Shown: in pieces, positions 16,154 through 25,420 of the stretch | Layout: each line of letters begins with the position of its first letter | Numbering within the stretch: position 1 is the first letter of the stretch | Source: DAITAZ01 sp036824045 | GTDB taxonomy: Bacteria; Pseudomonadota; Gammaproteobacteria; Burkholderiales; Rhodocyclaceae | Direction of reading: 5' to 3' | DNA: 64,000 nt | Assembly (NCBI GenBank): GCA_036824045.1 | Contig: DAITAZ010000004.1 | Span: 1 to 64,000, forward strand | Notes under the pieces: generated by a model | Seen by the model: the letters and a program-made list of their open reading frames with translations, nothing else | Told to the model about the DNA's origin: nothing | Databases searched by the model: none | Program-made: the position numbers and the translations under genes

Positions 16154-16558
16154 ATGAATACACCGAAGCTGCTTCCCTGGGTGGCGCGCAAGGCTGGCAT
16201 CAGCGAAGCCCGCGCCGAAGAGTTGTGGATCGACGCCGTTTGCGAAACCACCGCCGAATCCGAGTGGGTGGGCACCTCCGAGTACTGGGGCAATGCGGTG
16301 GACCGCTGGCTCGCTCTGGTGGATGCGGAAGCCGCCCTGGCGGTCAAACCCCGGGTGACGAGCATTCTGGGCTACCAGCAACGGATGGCCGTTCTGCCCA
16401 TCGAGGCGGCGGAGCAGGTTGCCCATGCCTGGGCCAGTTTGCTGGACAGCTGCCAGAAACCCAGCCAGAACAGTCTGTGGTGGCAAGCCCAGGGCAATGC
16501 CTGGTGGCCGACCCAGCAAAGCGCCAACTGGTGGCAAGGGCCACGCCGCGCCGCATGA
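16154..16558 (+). CDS. Uncharacterised protein with triple WW C-terminal repeat
   Basis: The 134-residue protein starts at the ATG at 16154 with GGAG nine bases upstream. The N-terminal half is helical. The last 30 residues carry three Trp-Trp pairs in a Gln/Asn-rich context (LWWQAQGNAWWPTQQSANWW) at spacings of eight and nine residues. There is no signal peptide or membrane helix. I do not recognise the family. It is monocistronic, with a long AT-rich leader region and its own terminator, suggesting independent control. Confidence 0.75.
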   Translation: MNTPKLLPWVARKAGISEARAEELWIDAVCETTAESEWVGTSEYWGNAVDRWLALVDAEAALAVKPRVTSILGYQQRMAVLPIEAAEQVAHAWASLLDSCQKPSQNSLWWQAQGNAWWPTQQSANWWQGPRRAA

Positions 16559-16604
16559 GTGCGGGGTGCAAGGCAACTCCTCCTCGTTTCGAGGGGGCTG
16601 ACTG

Positions 16605-16629
16605 AAGGGCCGGCACTCGCCGGCCCTTT
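16605..16629 (+). terminator. Rho-independent terminator
   Basis: AAGGGCCGGC-ACTCG-CCGGCCCTTT is a strong hairpin followed by TGCATTTG. It lies 46 bases after the 134-residue gene. The remaining bases to leuS at 16814 hold no gene. Confidence 0.7.
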
Positions 16630-16813
16630 GCATTTGCAGACCACGGTGAGCCGTGGTCGCACCGGGAGCGGGTGCGGGGTGCGTTTCGCGCCCCCGGGGC
16701 CGTCCGTCCTTCGGGCGCGCATTCCGCCAGCGAAATCCACCCGTCCCGCCGGCAAAGGGTGCGGCGGGTTTATACTCCCCGGTTCTCTTTTGATCACGCA
16801 GTGCGCACGGACC

Positions 16814-19435
16814 ATGCAGGAAAGATACAACCACGCCGAGGTCGAGAAGACCGCGCAGCAGTATTGGCAAAGCGCCCAGGCCTTCCGGGCCGTCGAAGAC
16901 ACTAGCCGGCCCAAGTACTACTGCCTGTCCATGTTCCCCTACCCGTCGGGCAAGCTGCACATGGGGCACGTGCGCAACTACACCATTGGCGACGTGCTCA
17001 CCCGCTACCACAAGATGCGCGGGTTCAACGTGCTGCAGCCCATGGGCTGGGATGCCTTCGGCCTGCCTGCCGAGAATGCGGCGATGAAGAACGCGGTTCC
17101 CCCCGCCCGGTGGACTTACGACAACATCGCCTACATGAAAAAGCAGCTCCAGTCCCTGGGCTTCGCCATCGACTGGGAGCGGGAACTGGCCACCTGCACC
17201 CCCGAGTACTACAAGTGGAACCAGTGGCTGTTCCTGCGCATGCTGGAAAAGGGCATCGCCTACCTCAAGACCGGTACGGTGAACTGGGACCCGGTGGATC
17301 AGACCGTGCTCGCCAACGAACAGGTGATCGATGGCCGTGGCTGGCGCACTGGCGCGCTGGTGGAAAAGCGCGAAATCCCCATGTACTACCTGGCGATCAC
17401 CCGCTACGCCGAGGAGCTGCTGGCGGATCTGGACAAGCTGCCGGGCTGGCCGGAGCGGGTCAAGACCATGCAGGCCAACTGGATTGGCAAGAGCTTCGGG
17501 GTGCGCTTTGCCTTCCCCCACGAGATCCGCGATGCGGCCGGCGCGCCGGTGGGGAACGGCAAGCTGTGGGTGTTCACCACCCGTGCCGACACGATCATGG
17601 GGGTGACCTTCTGCGCCGTGGCGGCGGAGCATCCCCTCGCTACCCATGCGGCCCAGGGCAATCCAGAACTGGCCGCCTTCATCGAGGAATGCAAGCGCGG
17701 CTCGGTGATGGAGGCGGATATGGCCACCATGGAAAAGAAGGGCATGCCCACGGGCCTCTTCGTCACCCATCCCCTTACCGGGGAGCAGGTGGAGGTCTGG
17801 GTCGGCAACTACGTGCTGATGAGCTACGGCGAAGGCGCGGTGATGGCGGTGCCCGCCCACGACGAGCGGGATTTCCATTTCGCCAGAAAGTACGGCCTGC
17901 CCATCAAGCAGGTGATTGCGGTCGAGGGTCAAACCTTCAGCACCGATGCCTGGGCCGAGTGGTATGGGGACAAGGAGCAGGGCGTCTGCGTCAATTCCGG
18001 ACACTACGACGGTCTGGCCTACGGCGCGGCCATCGATGCCATCGTGGCCGACCTCAAGGCCAAGGGGCTGGGCGACCAGCAGGTCACCTGGCGGCTGCGG
18101 GACTGGGGTGTGTCGCGCCAGCGTTACTGGGGCTGTCCGATCCCGCTGATCCATTGCGCCGACTGCGGCGCTGTGCCGGTGCCCGATGACCAGTTGCCGG
18201 TGACCCTGCCGGAAGACTGCGTGCCCGATGGCTCCGGCAACCCCCTGGCCAAGCGGGCGGACTTCGTCGATTGTGCCTGCCCCAAGTGCGGCAAGCCCGC
18301 CCGGCGGGAGACGGACACCATGGACACCTTCGTGGATTCGTCCTGGTACTACGCCCGCTACGCCTGCCCGGACAACGCCGGCGCCATGGTGGATGCGCGG
18401 GTGAACTACTGGCTGCCGGTAGACCAGTACATCGGCGGCATCGAGCACGCCATCCTGCACCTGCTCTACAGCCGCTTCTGGACCAAGGTGATGCGGGACG
18501 TGGGCCTGGTGACCTACGACGAGCCCTTCGAGCGCCTGCTCACCCAGGGCATGGTGCTCAACCACATCTTCTCCCGGCGCACCGACAAAGGCGGCATCGA
18601 GTACTTCCCGCCGGAGACGGTGCAGTTGCAGCACGACGCGGCGGGCAAGGTGGTCGGCGCCATGTCCAAGGCCGATGGCCAGGCGGTGGATTACCAGGGC
18701 ATCGGCACCATGTCCAAGTCCAAGCTCAACGGCGTGGACCCCCAGGCCCTGATCGAGGAATACGGCGCCGACACGGCACGCTTCTTCATGATGTTCGCCA
18801 GCCCGCCGGAGCAGACCCTGGAGTGGAGCGATTCCGGCGTCGACGGTGCCTACCGCTTCCTCAAGCGGGTGTGGGCCTTCGGCCACGTGATGAAGACCGT
18901 GGTGCAGCCGCTGGGCGCCGGCACGGCTGTACCCGGCAAGTTGCCCGAGGCCGCGGCAGCCCTGCGCCGGGAGGTGCACCTCAACCTCAAGCAGGCCTGC
19001 TACGACTTCGGCAAGTTCCAGTTCAACACCGTGGCCTCGGCGGCGATGAAGATCCTCAATGCCCTGGAGCGTGCCGGCCGGGATGCGGCCACTGCGCCGG
19101 TGCTGGCGGAGGGCTTCTCCATCCTGCTGCGCCTGCTCTCGCCCATCACGCCCCACATCGCCCACGGCCTGTGGGTGGAACTGGGCTACGGCGAGGACAT
19201 CCTGGCCGCTGCCTGGCCCGAGCCGCTGGAAGCCGCCCTGAAGCAGGACGAGGTGGACCTGGTGCTGCAGATCAACGGCAAGCTGCGCGGCAACGTGCGG
19301 GTGCCGGCGGACGCGGACAAGCCGGCCATCGAGGCCCTGGCCCTGGCCAGCGAAACGGCGCAGAAGTACACCGAAGGCAAACCGCCGAAGAAGGTGGTGG
19401 TGGTGCCGGGGCGGCTGGTCAATATCGTCTGTTGA
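16814..19435 (+). CDS. leuS: Leucyl-tRNA synthetase
   Basis: The 873-residue class I synthetase has the HIGH-type motif PYPSGKLHMGHVRNY (about 42-56), the CP1 editing domain in the middle, a zinc-like insert with two Cys pairs (CADCG, CPKCGK), and MSKSKLNG (about residue 633) as the KMSKS loop. It charges tRNA-Leu with leucine. The ATG at 16814 fits the family start MQERYNHAEVE. It leads a block with a small lipoprotein, lptE and holA, a common betaproteobacterial order. Confidence 0.98.
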   Translation: MQERYNHAEVEKTAQQYWQSAQAFRAVEDTSRPKYYCLSMFPYPSGKLHMGHVRNYTIGDVLTRYHKMRGFNVLQPMGWDAFGLPAENAAMKNAVPPARWTYDNIAYMKKQLQSLGFAIDWERELATCTPEYYKWNQWLFLRMLEKGIAYLKTGTVNWDPVDQTVLANEQVIDGRGWRTGALVEKREIPMYYLAITRYAEELLADLDKLPGWPERVKTMQANWIGKSFGVRFAFPHEIRDAAGAPVGNGKLWVFTTRADTIMGVTFCAVAAEHPLATHAAQGNPELAAFIEECKRGSVMEADMATMEKKGMPTGLFVTHPLTGEQVEVWVGNYVLMSYGEGAVMAVPAHDERDFHFARKYGLPIKQVIAVEGQTFSTDAWAEWYGDKEQGVCVNSGHYDGLAYGAAIDAIVADLKAKGLGDQQVTWRLRDWGVSRQRYWGCPIPLIHCADCGAVPVPDDQLPVTLPEDCVPDGSGNPLAKRADFVDCACPKCGKPARRETDTMDTFVDSSWYYARYACPDNAGAMVDARVNYWLPVDQYIGGIEHAILHLLYSRFWTKVMRDVGLVTYDEPFERLLTQGMVLNHIFSRRTDKGGIEYFPPETVQLQHDAAGKVVGAMSKADGQAVDYQGIGTMSKSKLNGVDPQALIEEYGADTARFFMMFASPPEQTLEWSDSGVDGAYRFLKRVWAFGHVMKTVVQPLGAGTAVPGKLPEAAAALRREVHLNLKQACYDFGKFQFNTVASAAMKILNALERAGRDAATAPVLAEGFSILLRLLSPITPHIAHGLWVELGYGEDILAAAWPEPLEAALKQDEVDLVLQINGKLRGNVRVPADADKPAIEALALASETAQKYTEGKPPKKVVVVPGRLVNIVC

Positions 19436-19453
19436 GTGCCTGACGGAGGCGCG

Positions 19454-19672
19454 ATGGCCAAGTGGATCGCGGTGGTGGTGGCCCTGGTGCTGGGCGGCTG
19501 TTCGGGGGCCGGCTGGTACGACCTGCTGCGCGAGAACGAAACCCAGCGCCAGCGCAGCCAGGCTGTTACCCAGCCGGGCAACCCGCCGGCCCGCACCGCG
19601 GACCTTCCCGCGTTTGACAAATACGAGGCGGAACGCCGCCGGCTGCGCAATCAGGACAAAAATGAGCCTTGA
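19454..19672 (+). CDS. Small lipoprotein between leuS and lptE
   Basis: The 72-residue protein starts MAKWIAVVVALVLGGC, a lipoprotein signal with the lipid-bearing Cys at 16, and GGAGG precedes the ATG. The mature part is short, hydrophilic and probably disordered. Homologues commonly sit between leuS and lptE in this class without known function; a link to outer-membrane assembly is only suggested by position. Confidence 0.75.
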   Translation: MAKWIAVVVALVLGGCSGAGWYDLLRENETQRQRSQAVTQPGNPPARTADLPAFDKYEAERRRLRNQDKNEP

Positions 19673-19756
19673 GATGAAACAACCCCCACGCGCCCAGCGT
19701 GTGCCGGCCCTCGGTGAGGGGGGCGGACCCCATGGGGCGGCTCGGCGAGAACCAAC

Positions 19757-20281
19757 ATGAGCCCCGCCTTCCTTGCCCGTCGCCGGGCGCTGGCCGCCGT
19801 GGGGCTTGCCCTGCTGACGGCGGGCTGCGGCTTTCAACTGCGTCGCCCCCGGCCGCTGCCTTTCCAGACCCTGCATCTGGCCATGAACCCGTACCAGGAG
19901 CTTACCGCCATGCTCAAGCGGGCCATTGCGGCGGGCAGCCCCGGCACCCGGCTGGTGGACGTGCCGTCCGAAGCCGAGGCGGTGCTCTCGGTGGTGGCGG
20001 ACGTACAGGAAGAGGCCATCCTGAGCCTCAACTCGGAAGGCCGGGTGCGGGAACTGGAGTTGCGCCGGCGTTTTGCCTACCGGCTGACCGACAGCAAGGG
20101 TGTGGAATTGGCTCCCACCGGGCAGATCGTGCTGCGCCGGGAACTGACCTTCAACGATTCGCTGGTGCTGGCCAAGGACGCCGAAAAGCAGATGCTGTTC
20201 AAGGACATGCAGGGCGATCTGGTGCAGCAGTTGTTGCGCCGCCTGGCGCTGGCCAAGGCCGCGCCCACCGACGAGGATTAA
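19757..20281 (+). CDS. lptE: LPS-assembly lipoprotein LptE
   Basis: The 174-residue lipoprotein (lipobox LLTAGC, Cys24, then GFQLR) is the partner of the LptD outer-membrane translocon that inserts lipopolysaccharide. The GCGFQLR start, placement just before holA and length all fit LptE. The ribosome site is weak. The preceding 84 bases carry a GC-rich spacer of a kind common in betaproteobacterial intergenic regions. Confidence 0.93.
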   Translation: MSPAFLARRRALAAVGLALLTAGCGFQLRRPRPLPFQTLHLAMNPYQELTAMLKRAIAAGSPGTRLVDVPSEAEAVLSVVADVQEEAILSLNSEGRVRELELRRRFAYRLTDSKGVELAPTGQIVLRRELTFNDSLVLAKDAEKQMLFKDMQGDLVQQLLRRLALAKAAPTDED

Positions 20282-20287
20282 GCTGCC

Positions 20288-21334
20288 GTGCTGCTCCGCC
20301 CCGAGCAACTGGAGGGCCAACTGGCGCGGGCCCTGGCGCCGCTGTACGTGATCCACGGCAACGAGCCGCTGCTGGTGATCGAAGCGGGCGACGCCATCCG
20401 CGCGGCGGCCCGGGCCCGGGGGTTTTCCGAGCGGGAAGTGCTGGTGGCTGGTCCCAACTTCCGCTGGGATGCGCTGGGGATGGCCGCGGGCAACATGTCC
20501 CTGTTCGGCGAGTCCAAGCTGCTGGATCTGCGCATCCCCAACGGCAAGCCCGGGCGCGAAGGCGGCGAGGCGCTCACCCGTCACGCCCGCCAGGCGGCGG
20601 CCGATAGCGGCCTGATGACGCTGGTGACGCTGCCGGAGCTGGATTGGGCCACCCGCAAGGCCGCCTGGTTCACCGCCCTGGCGGGGGCCGGCGTGGTCGT
20701 CGAAGCCAACGCCCCGCCCTTGGAACGCCTGCCGGACTGGATCGCCGGCCGCCTGGCCCGGCAGGGCCAGAGCACGACCCGCGAGGCGCTGGAGTTCATC
20801 GCCCAGCGGGTGGAGGGCAACCTGCTGGCCGCCCATCAGGAGATCCAGAAGCTGGGGCTGCTGCATCCCTCCGGCGCGCTGGACGCCGATGCCGTGCGCG
20901 AGGCGGTGCTCAACGTGGCCCGCTATGATGTGGATAAGCTGCGGCAGGCCCTGCTGCAGGGCGATCCCGCCCGCTGTGCCCGTTTGCTCGAAGGCCTGCA
21001 GGGCGAGGGCGAAGCGCCGCCCCTGGTGCTGTGGGCGTTTTCCAGCGAGCTGCATGTCCTGGCGGCGGTGCGCGCGGCCCTGGACGCGGGGCGGCCCGCG
21101 GCAGCCGCGCTCAAGGCCGAGCGGGTGTTCGACAATGCCCGCGCAGCGGCCATGCAACGGGCGGCCGCCCGGCTGGATGCCGCAACCCTGCGCGCGGCCC
21201 TGGCTGCCGCCGCCCGCATCGACCGCATGATCAAGGGCCTGGAGACAGGCCACGTCTGGGACGCATTCCTGCAACTGGCGCTGAGCCTTGCCGTGCGCCC
21301 GGGCAAACAAGCCGCCGCCGGCGGCCGGAGATGA
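20288..21334 (+). CDS. holA: DNA polymerase III delta subunit
   Basis: The 348-residue clamp-loader delta subunit has an N-terminal domain with LYVIHGNEPLLVIEAGDAIR, a central helical region (ALEFIAQRVEGNLLAAHQEI), and a C-terminal domain (LVLWAFSSELH). It opens the beta clamp during loading. Translation starts at GTG, seven bases after the lptE stop. Its end overlaps an in-frame ATG of proA. Confidence 0.94.
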   Translation: MLLRPEQLEGQLARALAPLYVIHGNEPLLVIEAGDAIRAAARARGFSEREVLVAGPNFRWDALGMAAGNMSLFGESKLLDLRIPNGKPGREGGEALTRHARQAAADSGLMTLVTLPELDWATRKAAWFTALAGAGVVVEANAPPLERLPDWIAGRLARQGQSTTREALEFIAQRVEGNLLAAHQEIQKLGLLHPSGALDADAVREAVLNVARYDVDKLRQALLQGDPARCARLLEGLQGEGEAPPLVLWAFSSELHVLAAVRAALDAGRPAAAALKAERVFDNARAAAMQRAAARLDAATLRAALAAAARIDRMIKGLETGHVWDAFLQLALSLAVRPGKQAAAGGRR

Positions 21335-21339
21335 GAGAA

Positions 21340-22617
21340 ATGGACGTCAATCAGTACATGGAAGACTTGGGCCGTCGCGCCCGCGCCGCCTCGCGCCGGA
21401 TGGCCAAGGCCGACACCGCCACCAAGAACCGCGCCCTGCTGGCCATCGCCGCCGCCATCGTGCGCGAGCGGGAGGCTCTGGTCGCTGCCAACCGGGCGGA
21501 TCTCGAGGCTGCCCGTGCGGCCGGGCTGGAGCCGGCCATGCTCGACCGCCTGACCCTGAGCGAAAAAGCCATCGCCACCATGGCCGAAGGGCTGGAGCAG
21601 ATCGCCAGCCTGCCCGACCCCATTGGCGAGATGAGCGAGCTGCGGCTGCGTCCCTCCGGCATCCAGGTGGGCAAGATGCGGGTACCCCTGGGGGTGATCG
21701 GCATCATCTACGAAGCCCGCCCCAACGTGACGGTGGATGCCGCCGGCCTGTGCATCAAGTCCGGCAACGCCTGCATCCTGCGCGGCGGCTCCGAGGCCAT
21801 CCGCTGCAACCAGGCCCTGGCGGCGCTGGTGGCCGAGGGCCTGGCAGCCGCCGGCCTGCCGGAAGACGCGGTGCAGGTGGTCAGCACCACCGACCGCGCC
21901 GCCGTGGGCCGGCTCATCACCATGCGCGAGTACGTGGATGTGATCGTCCCCCGCGGGGGCAAGGGCCTCATCGCCCGGCTGCTGGCCGAATCCCGCGTGC
22001 CCCTCATCCAGCATCTGGACGGTAACTGCCACGTGTATGTGGACGAGGCGGCGGACGCGGACAAGGCCCTGCGCATCGTCGAAAACGCCAAGACCCAGCG
22101 GCTGGGCACCTGCAACACCGCCGAATCCCTGCTGGTGGCCCGCGCTGCCGCTGCCAGCCAGCTCCCCGCCATCGGCCGCATGCTCGCCGCCAAAGGGGTG
22201 GAGATGCGCGGCTGCCCGGAATCCCTCTCCATCCTGCGTGGGGCCGGCGTTGCGCCCGAGCGCCTGGTGCCCGCCACCGAGCAGGACTGGGGCGAGGAAT
22301 ACCTGGCCGCCATCATCGCCGTGAAGGTGGTGGCGGATGTGGACGAAGCCATCGACCACATCAACCGCTACAGCTCCGGCCACACGGAAGCCATCGTCAC
22401 CGAAAACTACACCCGTGCCCTGCGCTTCCTGCGGGAGGTGGATTCCGCCTCGGTCATGGTCAACGCCTCCACCCGCTTCGCCGACGGCTTCGAGTACGGC
22501 CTGGGTGCCGAGATCGGCATCTCCACCGACAAGATCCACGCCCGCGGCCCGGTGGGCCTGGAAGGCCTCACCAGCCAGAAATGGGTGGTGCTGGGCAACG
22601 GCGAAGTGCGGGGCTGA
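21340..22617 (+). CDS. proA: Gamma-glutamyl phosphate reductase
   Basis: The 425-residue aldehyde dehydrogenase-fold enzyme makes glutamate-5-semialdehyde for proline synthesis. Marks are GVIGIIYEARPNVTVDAA, the catalytic Cys in QRLGTCNTAE and the end FEYGLGAEIGISTDKIHARG. Two starts are possible: ATG 21331 overlapping the holA stop, and ATG 21340 with GGAG at a nine-base spacing; the latter is favoured. No proB is adjacent. Confidence 0.96.
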   Translation: MDVNQYMEDLGRRARAASRRMAKADTATKNRALLAIAAAIVREREALVAANRADLEAARAAGLEPAMLDRLTLSEKAIATMAEGLEQIASLPDPIGEMSELRLRPSGIQVGKMRVPLGVIGIIYEARPNVTVDAAGLCIKSGNACILRGGSEAIRCNQALAALVAEGLAAAGLPEDAVQVVSTTDRAAVGRLITMREYVDVIVPRGGKGLIARLLAESRVPLIQHLDGNCHVYVDEAADADKALRIVENAKTQRLGTCNTAESLLVARAAAASQLPAIGRMLAAKGVEMRGCPESLSILRGAGVAPERLVPATEQDWGEEYLAAIIAVKVVADVDEAIDHINRYSSGHTEAIVTENYTRALRFLREVDSASVMVNASTRFADGFEYGLGAEIGISTDKIHARGPVGLEGLTSQKWVVLGNGEVRG

Positions 22618-22652
22618 GCGTCTCGTATCAGGATTTTGTGCGTAGCACAGAC

Positions 22653-22697
22653 AAACAAAAACCCCGGCGCCTTGCGGCGGCCGGGGTTTTTTGTTTG
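22653..22697. terminator. Bidirectional rho-independent terminator
   Basis: AAACAAAAACCCCGGCGCC and its complement around TTGC form a long hairpin with A and T runs on both sides. It lies between the convergent proA and htpX genes and should stop both transcripts. Confidence 0.88.
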
Positions 22698-22710
22698 CGA
22701 CCGGTTTGGC

Positions 22711-23589
22711 TTAGCGCCGGGCTTCGAGGGCGGCGATGCGCTGCTCGATAGGCGGGTGGCTGGAGAACAGCTCTGCCCAGCCGGGCCGGCCGTTGATGCC
22801 GGCGGTGGCGACGTTCTGGGGCAGTTCGCCGGCTTCCATGCCGCCCAGGCGGCGCAGGGCGTTGGCCATGGGCCGGGGGCTGCCCATGAGGTGGGCGGCG
22901 CCGGCATCGGCACGGAATTCCCGCTGGCGCGAGAAATACATGACGATGATGCTGGCCAGCACGCCGAACAGCAGGTCGCACACCAGTACCGTGATGGTGT
23001 AGCCGATGCCCGGGCCGCTGCTCTCGGAGTCGCCCCGCCGCAGGAAGGAGTCCACCAGCGAGCCTACGATTCGGGCCAGGAAGTACACGAAGGTGTTCAC
23101 CACGCCCTGGATGAGGGTGAGGGTGACCATGTCGCCGTTGGCGATGTGGGCGACCTCGTGGGCGAGCACGGCCTCGGCTTCTTCCCGGCTCATGGTCTGC
23201 AGCAGGCCGGTGGAGACGGCCACCAGCGAGTTGCTCTTGCTGGGGCCGGTGGCGAAGGCGTTGGGCTCGCCCTCGTAGATGGCCACTTCCGGCATGGGCA
23301 ACCCGGCCTTCTCGGACAGGCGGCGGACCGTGTCCACCAGCCAGAACTCGGTGGAGTTCCGGGGCGACTGGATCACCTGGGCGCCGGTGGACCATTTGGC
23401 GATGGTCTTGGACATCCACAGGGACATGAAGGCACCGCCAAAGCCCATGATGGCGGCGAACACCAGGAGCCGCCCCAGGTCCAGCCCGCCCTGGGCCAGA
23501 TAGCGGTTAGCACCCGTGAGGCTGGCAACGATGCCCAGCACCACCATGATCGCCAGGTTGGTGCCGATGAGAAGCATTGCGCGTTTCAT
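22711..23589 (-). CDS. htpX: Membrane zinc protease HtpX
   Basis: The 292-residue inner-membrane M48 metalloprotease has the HEVAH zinc motif at 144-148, two N-terminal membrane helices (about 4-24 and 38-60) and two after the motif. It degrades damaged membrane proteins with FtsH. It follows the BI-1/YccA gene by 32 bases. YccA is itself an FtsH regulator and substrate in E. coli, so the pairing supports a membrane quality-control unit. Confidence 0.96.
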   Translation of the reverse strand: MKRAMLLIGTNLAIMVVLGIVASLTGANRYLAQGGLDLGRLLVFAAIMGFGGAFMSLWMSKTIAKWSTGAQVIQSPRNSTEFWLVDTVRRLSEKAGLPMPEVAIYEGEPNAFATGPSKSNSLVAVSTGLLQTMSREEAEAVLAHEVAHIANGDMVTLTLIQGVVNTFVYFLARIVGSLVDSFLRRGDSESSGPGIGYTITVLVCDLLFGVLASIIVMYFSRQREFRADAGAAHLMGSPRPMANALRRLGGMEAGELPQNVATAGINGRPGWAELFSSHPPIEQRIAALEARR

Positions 23590-23621
23590 GAATGTGCTCT
23601 CCGTCAGGTGGCCTTTGCCGT

Positions 23622-24305
23622 TCAGTCGTTGCTGCTGGCGAAGCCGAGCAACTGCAGCAGGCTCAGGAACAGGTTGTAGATGGACACGAACAGGGAGACC
23701 GTGGCCATCACGTAGTTGGTTTCACCGCCGTGGATGATGTTGGAGGTCTCATACAGGATCATTCCGGACATCAGCAGCACGAAGGCGGCGGAAACGGTCA
23801 GCGACAGCGCGGGGATCTGGAAGAACACCGCGGCCAGGCCGGCCAGGAATGCGACCAGCACGCCCACTGCCAGGAAGCCGCCCATGTAGCTGAAGTCCTT
23901 GCGGGTGGACAGCGCGTAGCCGGACAGGCCCAGGAAGATGGCCGCGGTGCCGCCCATGGCCATCATTACCGTCTGGCCCCCGTTGGGCAGGCCCAGGTAG
24001 TGGCTGAGGATGGGGCCCAGGGTATAGCCCATGAAGCCGGTGAGGCCGAACACCGCCAGGATGCCCCAGCCGCTGTTTTGCAGGCGGGTCACGGCGAACA
24101 GCAGACCATAGAAGCCCACCAGGGTCAGCAGCATGCCCGGATGCGGCAGCTTGAGCGCCATGGAGGCGCCCGCGGTCAGGGCTGAAAAGGCCAGGGTGGC
24201 CGAGAGCAGCATGTAGGTGTTGCGGATCACGCGGTTGCTGGCCAGTACGGAACCGGCTGCGCCCTGGCGTTCTACCGCGATGGCTTGGGTGTTGAATGTC
24301 CTCAT
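23622..24305 (-). CDS. Bax inhibitor-1/YccA family membrane protein
   Basis: The 227-residue protein has about seven hydrophobic helices after a short soluble start (MRTFNTQAIAVERQG) and ends in a charged tail typical of BI-1 proteins. E. coli YccA binds and modulates FtsH; other members leak Ca2+. It is in an operon ahead of htpX and divergent from nhaR, with a shared upstream region of about 180 bases in which no further gene is seen. Confidence 0.9.
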   Translation of the reverse strand: MRTFNTQAIAVERQGAAGSVLASNRVIRNTYMLLSATLAFSALTAGASMALKLPHPGMLLTLVGFYGLLFAVTRLQNSGWGILAVFGLTGFMGYTLGPILSHYLGLPNGGQTVMMAMGGTAAIFLGLSGYALSTRKDFSYMGGFLAVGVLVAFLAGLAAVFFQIPALSLTVSAAFVLLMSGMILYETSNIIHGGETNYVMATVSLFVSIYNLFLSLLQLLGFASSND

Positions 24306-24487
24306 GAGCGTCTTCCTCTTTCAGTGATGCCTTGATGTTTGATCCGTCATGGTGCCGGGAGTGCCCCTGCTTGGGAAACGGGGGCCCCCGTGGCCGACAC
24401 TGACTCGTTTAACAGTTTAGGCGACTGCCATTCATCGTACAAATCGAATATAGTTGCAAAACACTTCGCAAAAACCGAGTTATCCAG

Positions 24488-25420
24488 ATGAATCCGGCCA
24501 GCCTCAATTACAAGCACCTGCGATATTTCTGGACTGTTGCCAAGGCGGGCGGGATCGCCCGCGCGAGCGAACAGCTCCATCTTACCCCCCAGTCCATCAG
24601 CGGTCAGTTGCGGGAACTCGAGGAAAACCTGGGTGTGGAGCTTTTTCGGCGCGTGGGGCGCGGACTGGAGCTTTCCGAGGCGGGGCGGCGCATCCTCGGG
24701 TACGCGGAGCAGATCTTCAGCCTGGGCGATGAACTGGTGGAAGCCTTGCGGGAGCAGCGCGCGCGCAAGAGCCTGCCTTTCCGGGTGGGGGTGGCGGACT
24801 CGGTACCCAAACTGGTGGCTTACCGCTTGGTGGAGCCGGCGCTGGCGCTGGAAGAGCCGGTCCAGCTCATCTGCCGGGAAGGGCGGCTCGCTTCGCTGCT
24901 GGCGGAGCTGGCGGTGCATCGGCTGGATCTGGTGATCGCCGACCGGCCCATGCCGACCAACCTCAATGTGCGTGGTTACAACCACTTTCTGGGGGAAAGC
25001 GGTCTGTCGGTATTCGGCGCGCCTGGGCTGGTGGCCGGGCAGGGTGATTTTCCTGCATTGCTCGATGGTGCCCCGTTTCTCCTGCCTGGAGAGGACGTGG
25101 CCGTACGCCCGCGCCTCATCCAGTGGCTGGAGGGGCGCGGCCTGCGCCCGAGGGTGGTGGGCGAATTTGACGACAGTGCCTTGCTCAAGGCCTTTGGCCA
25201 GGCAGGGGCCGGCTTCTTCGTGGCCCCTACCGCCATTGCCGACTACGTGGCCAGTCACTACGGCGTGCGGGCAGTGGGGCGGATCGACGAGGTGATGGAG
25301 CAACTCTATGCCATCACCACCGAGCGGCGCCTGACCCACCCGGCTATTGTTGCCATTCGCGATACCGCCCAGAACGTGGTGTTCGGCAACCCGCGCCGGG
25401 CCGTCAGCCCCGCTGACTGA
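24488..25420 (+). CDS. nhaR: LysR-family regulator NhaR
   Basis: The 310-residue LysR protein has a winged HTH at about 5-64 (YKHLRYFWTVAKAGGIARAS, typical of NhaR) and an effector domain from about 95. NhaR activates Na+/H+ antiporter genes in response to sodium and, in E. coli, biofilm polysaccharide genes. No nhaA is adjacent. Its 3' end overlaps the convergent terC gene by 17 bases. Confidence 0.9.
   Translation: MNPASLNYKHLRYFWTVAKAGGIARASEQLHLTPQSISGQLRELEENLGVELFRRVGRGLELSEAGRRILGYAEQIFSLGDELVEALREQRARKSLPFRVGVADSVPKLVAYRLVEPALALEEPVQLICREGRLASLLAELAVHRLDLVIADRPMPTNLNVRGYNHFLGESGLSVFGAPGLVAGQGDFPALLDGAPFLLPGEDVAVRPRLIQWLEGRGLRPRVVGEFDDSALLKAFGQAGAGFFVAPTAIADYVASHYGVRAVGRIDEVMEQLYAITTERRLTHPAIVAIRDTAQNVVFGNPRRAVSPAD

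Noticed and set aside
19673..19756. GC-rich spacer before lptE as a possible gene
   Set aside because: No start with a ribosome site; it resembles common intergenic spacers of betaproteobacteria.
16118..21310. A 1730-codon open frame on the minus strand
   Set aside because: It runs opposite leuS, lptE and holA, which are clear family members. High GC makes long antisense frames common, and the translation is rich in Arg, Gly and Pro without any domain.
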